Shown here: positions 13,040-13,227 of the stretch, in pieces
How the letters are laid out: every line of letters begins with the position of its first letter
How positions within the stretch are numbered: position 1 is the first letter of the stretch
NCBI GenBank assembly: GCA_964562985.1
Contig: CAZLWE010000079.1
Location: forward strand, 1 to 13,227
Length of the DNA stretch: 13,227 nucleotides
Direction: 5' to 3'
DNA from: SHLQ01 sp964562985
Lineage (GTDB): Bacteria; Actinomycetota; Acidimicrobiia; Acidimicrobiales; SHLQ01
Translations under genes and position numbers: made by a program
Notes under the pieces: model-generated
Told to the model about the DNA's origin: nothing
Database searches by the model: none
The model's input: the letters and a program-made list of their open reading frames with translations, nothing else

Positions 13040-13227
13040 TCAGAAGAGGCTCGGCCGGATGCCTGGCACTGGGGGTCGTTCGTGGAGGTACGGTTTGGTA
13101 CGACGGGTCTCGGCCGTTTCGGGTTTTGTCGTTCGTCTTTTGGCCCGGTATTTGCCGGGTGGTTTGTTCGGAGCCGGTCCCCCTTCGGGCGGGATTTCGT
13201 CTGGCGTGGCCCGTCTGGTTTTCCAGG
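13040..13227 (-). CDS. possible partial CDS: basic, proline-rich C-terminal tail running off the right edge
   Basis: One minus-strand frame is open from the window edge to TGA at 13040-13042. It would encode a disordered tail rich in Lys, Arg, Pro and Thr, ending Y-L-H-E-R-P-P-V-P-G-I-R-P-S-L-F. Disordered tails like this occur at the ends of actinobacterial HNH/DUF222 and other proteins, but nothing here identifies a domain. A second minus frame is open to TAG at 13035-13037, and all plus-strand frames are open too because the region has very few A bases on the plus strand. Two short GC hairpins (CCCGG/CCGGG at about 13144-13159, and a TTCG-capped one near 13179-13193) could instead point to a structured RNA. 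Treat as unresolved. Confidence 0.25.
   Translation of the reverse strand, partial: WKTRRATPDEIPPEGGPAPNKPPGKYRAKRRTTKPETAETRRTKPYLHERPPVPGIRPSLF

Noticed and set aside
1..13227. CRISPR array, tRNA, rRNA or insertion sequence
   Set aside because: No regularly spaced direct repeats with unique spacers, no cloverleaf-like segments, no rRNA landmarks and no transposase motifs were seen. The only tandem repeats are protein-coding (RTX and Thr tracts).

Overview
The window looks like chromosomal DNA from a high-GC actinobacterium. An Acidimicrobiia/Ilumatobacter-like lineage is my best guess, inferred from style and not proven: GC-rich coding with C/G third positions, threonine-rich linkers in two exported proteins, several apparently leaderless genes behind a TAGnnT-type -10 box, and secreted propeller/RTX and amidase proteins. 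There are ten well-supported or plausible genes, several low-confidence small or partial ones, no tRNA or rRNA, and no recognisable IS element or CRISPR array.

Left part (1-1952): about 400 bases hold only a possible 50-residue lipoprotein-like ORF on the minus strand with an inverted repeat at its start, and a 21-codon ORF on the plus strand behind a near-perfect ribosome-binding site. Then come two nearly abutting plus-strand genes of unknown function: a 139-residue acidic protein and a 376-residue all-helical, TPR-like protein.

Centre (2057-9772): a minus-strand block encodes, in transcription order, a SpoVK/CbbX-type AAA+ ATPase, a single-pass membrane protein whose start overlaps the ATPase stop by 4 nt, and an exported zinc N-acetylmuramoyl-L-alanine amidase that has its own candidate promoter. 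Divergent from the ATPase, 64 bp away, is a clear low-specificity L-threonine aldolase (ltaE), followed by a terminator-like hairpin. Next is a membrane-anchored or secreted protein with a propeller-like domain, a Pro/Thr linker and about 14 RTX calcium-binding nonapeptides. It is followed by a DnaQ/PolB-type 3'-5' exonuclease whose catalytic DxE motif lies upstream of every ATG/GTG/TTG in its frame. A promoter-like box with the same spacing as ltaE points to an ATC start.

Right part (9800-13227): a minus-strand operon forms a probable restriction-modification-like module. It encodes a beta-class TSPPY DNA methyltransferase with a C-terminal extension that may be nuclease-like, a 114-residue protein of unknown function overlapping it by 4 nt, and a 332-residue protein with a possible PD-(D/E)XK-type core ending in S-C-K. 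A 50-nt nested inverted repeat sits just ahead of the methyltransferase start and may be an operator or mRNA structure. The last ~190 bases are strikingly poor in A on the plus strand and open in all six frames. They may be the disordered C-terminal tail of a gene running off the edge, but this is not settled.

The most interesting candidates are the three-gene methyltransferase operon with two possible nuclease-like regions, the apparent AUC-initiated exonuclease, and the AAA+/membrane-protein pair.
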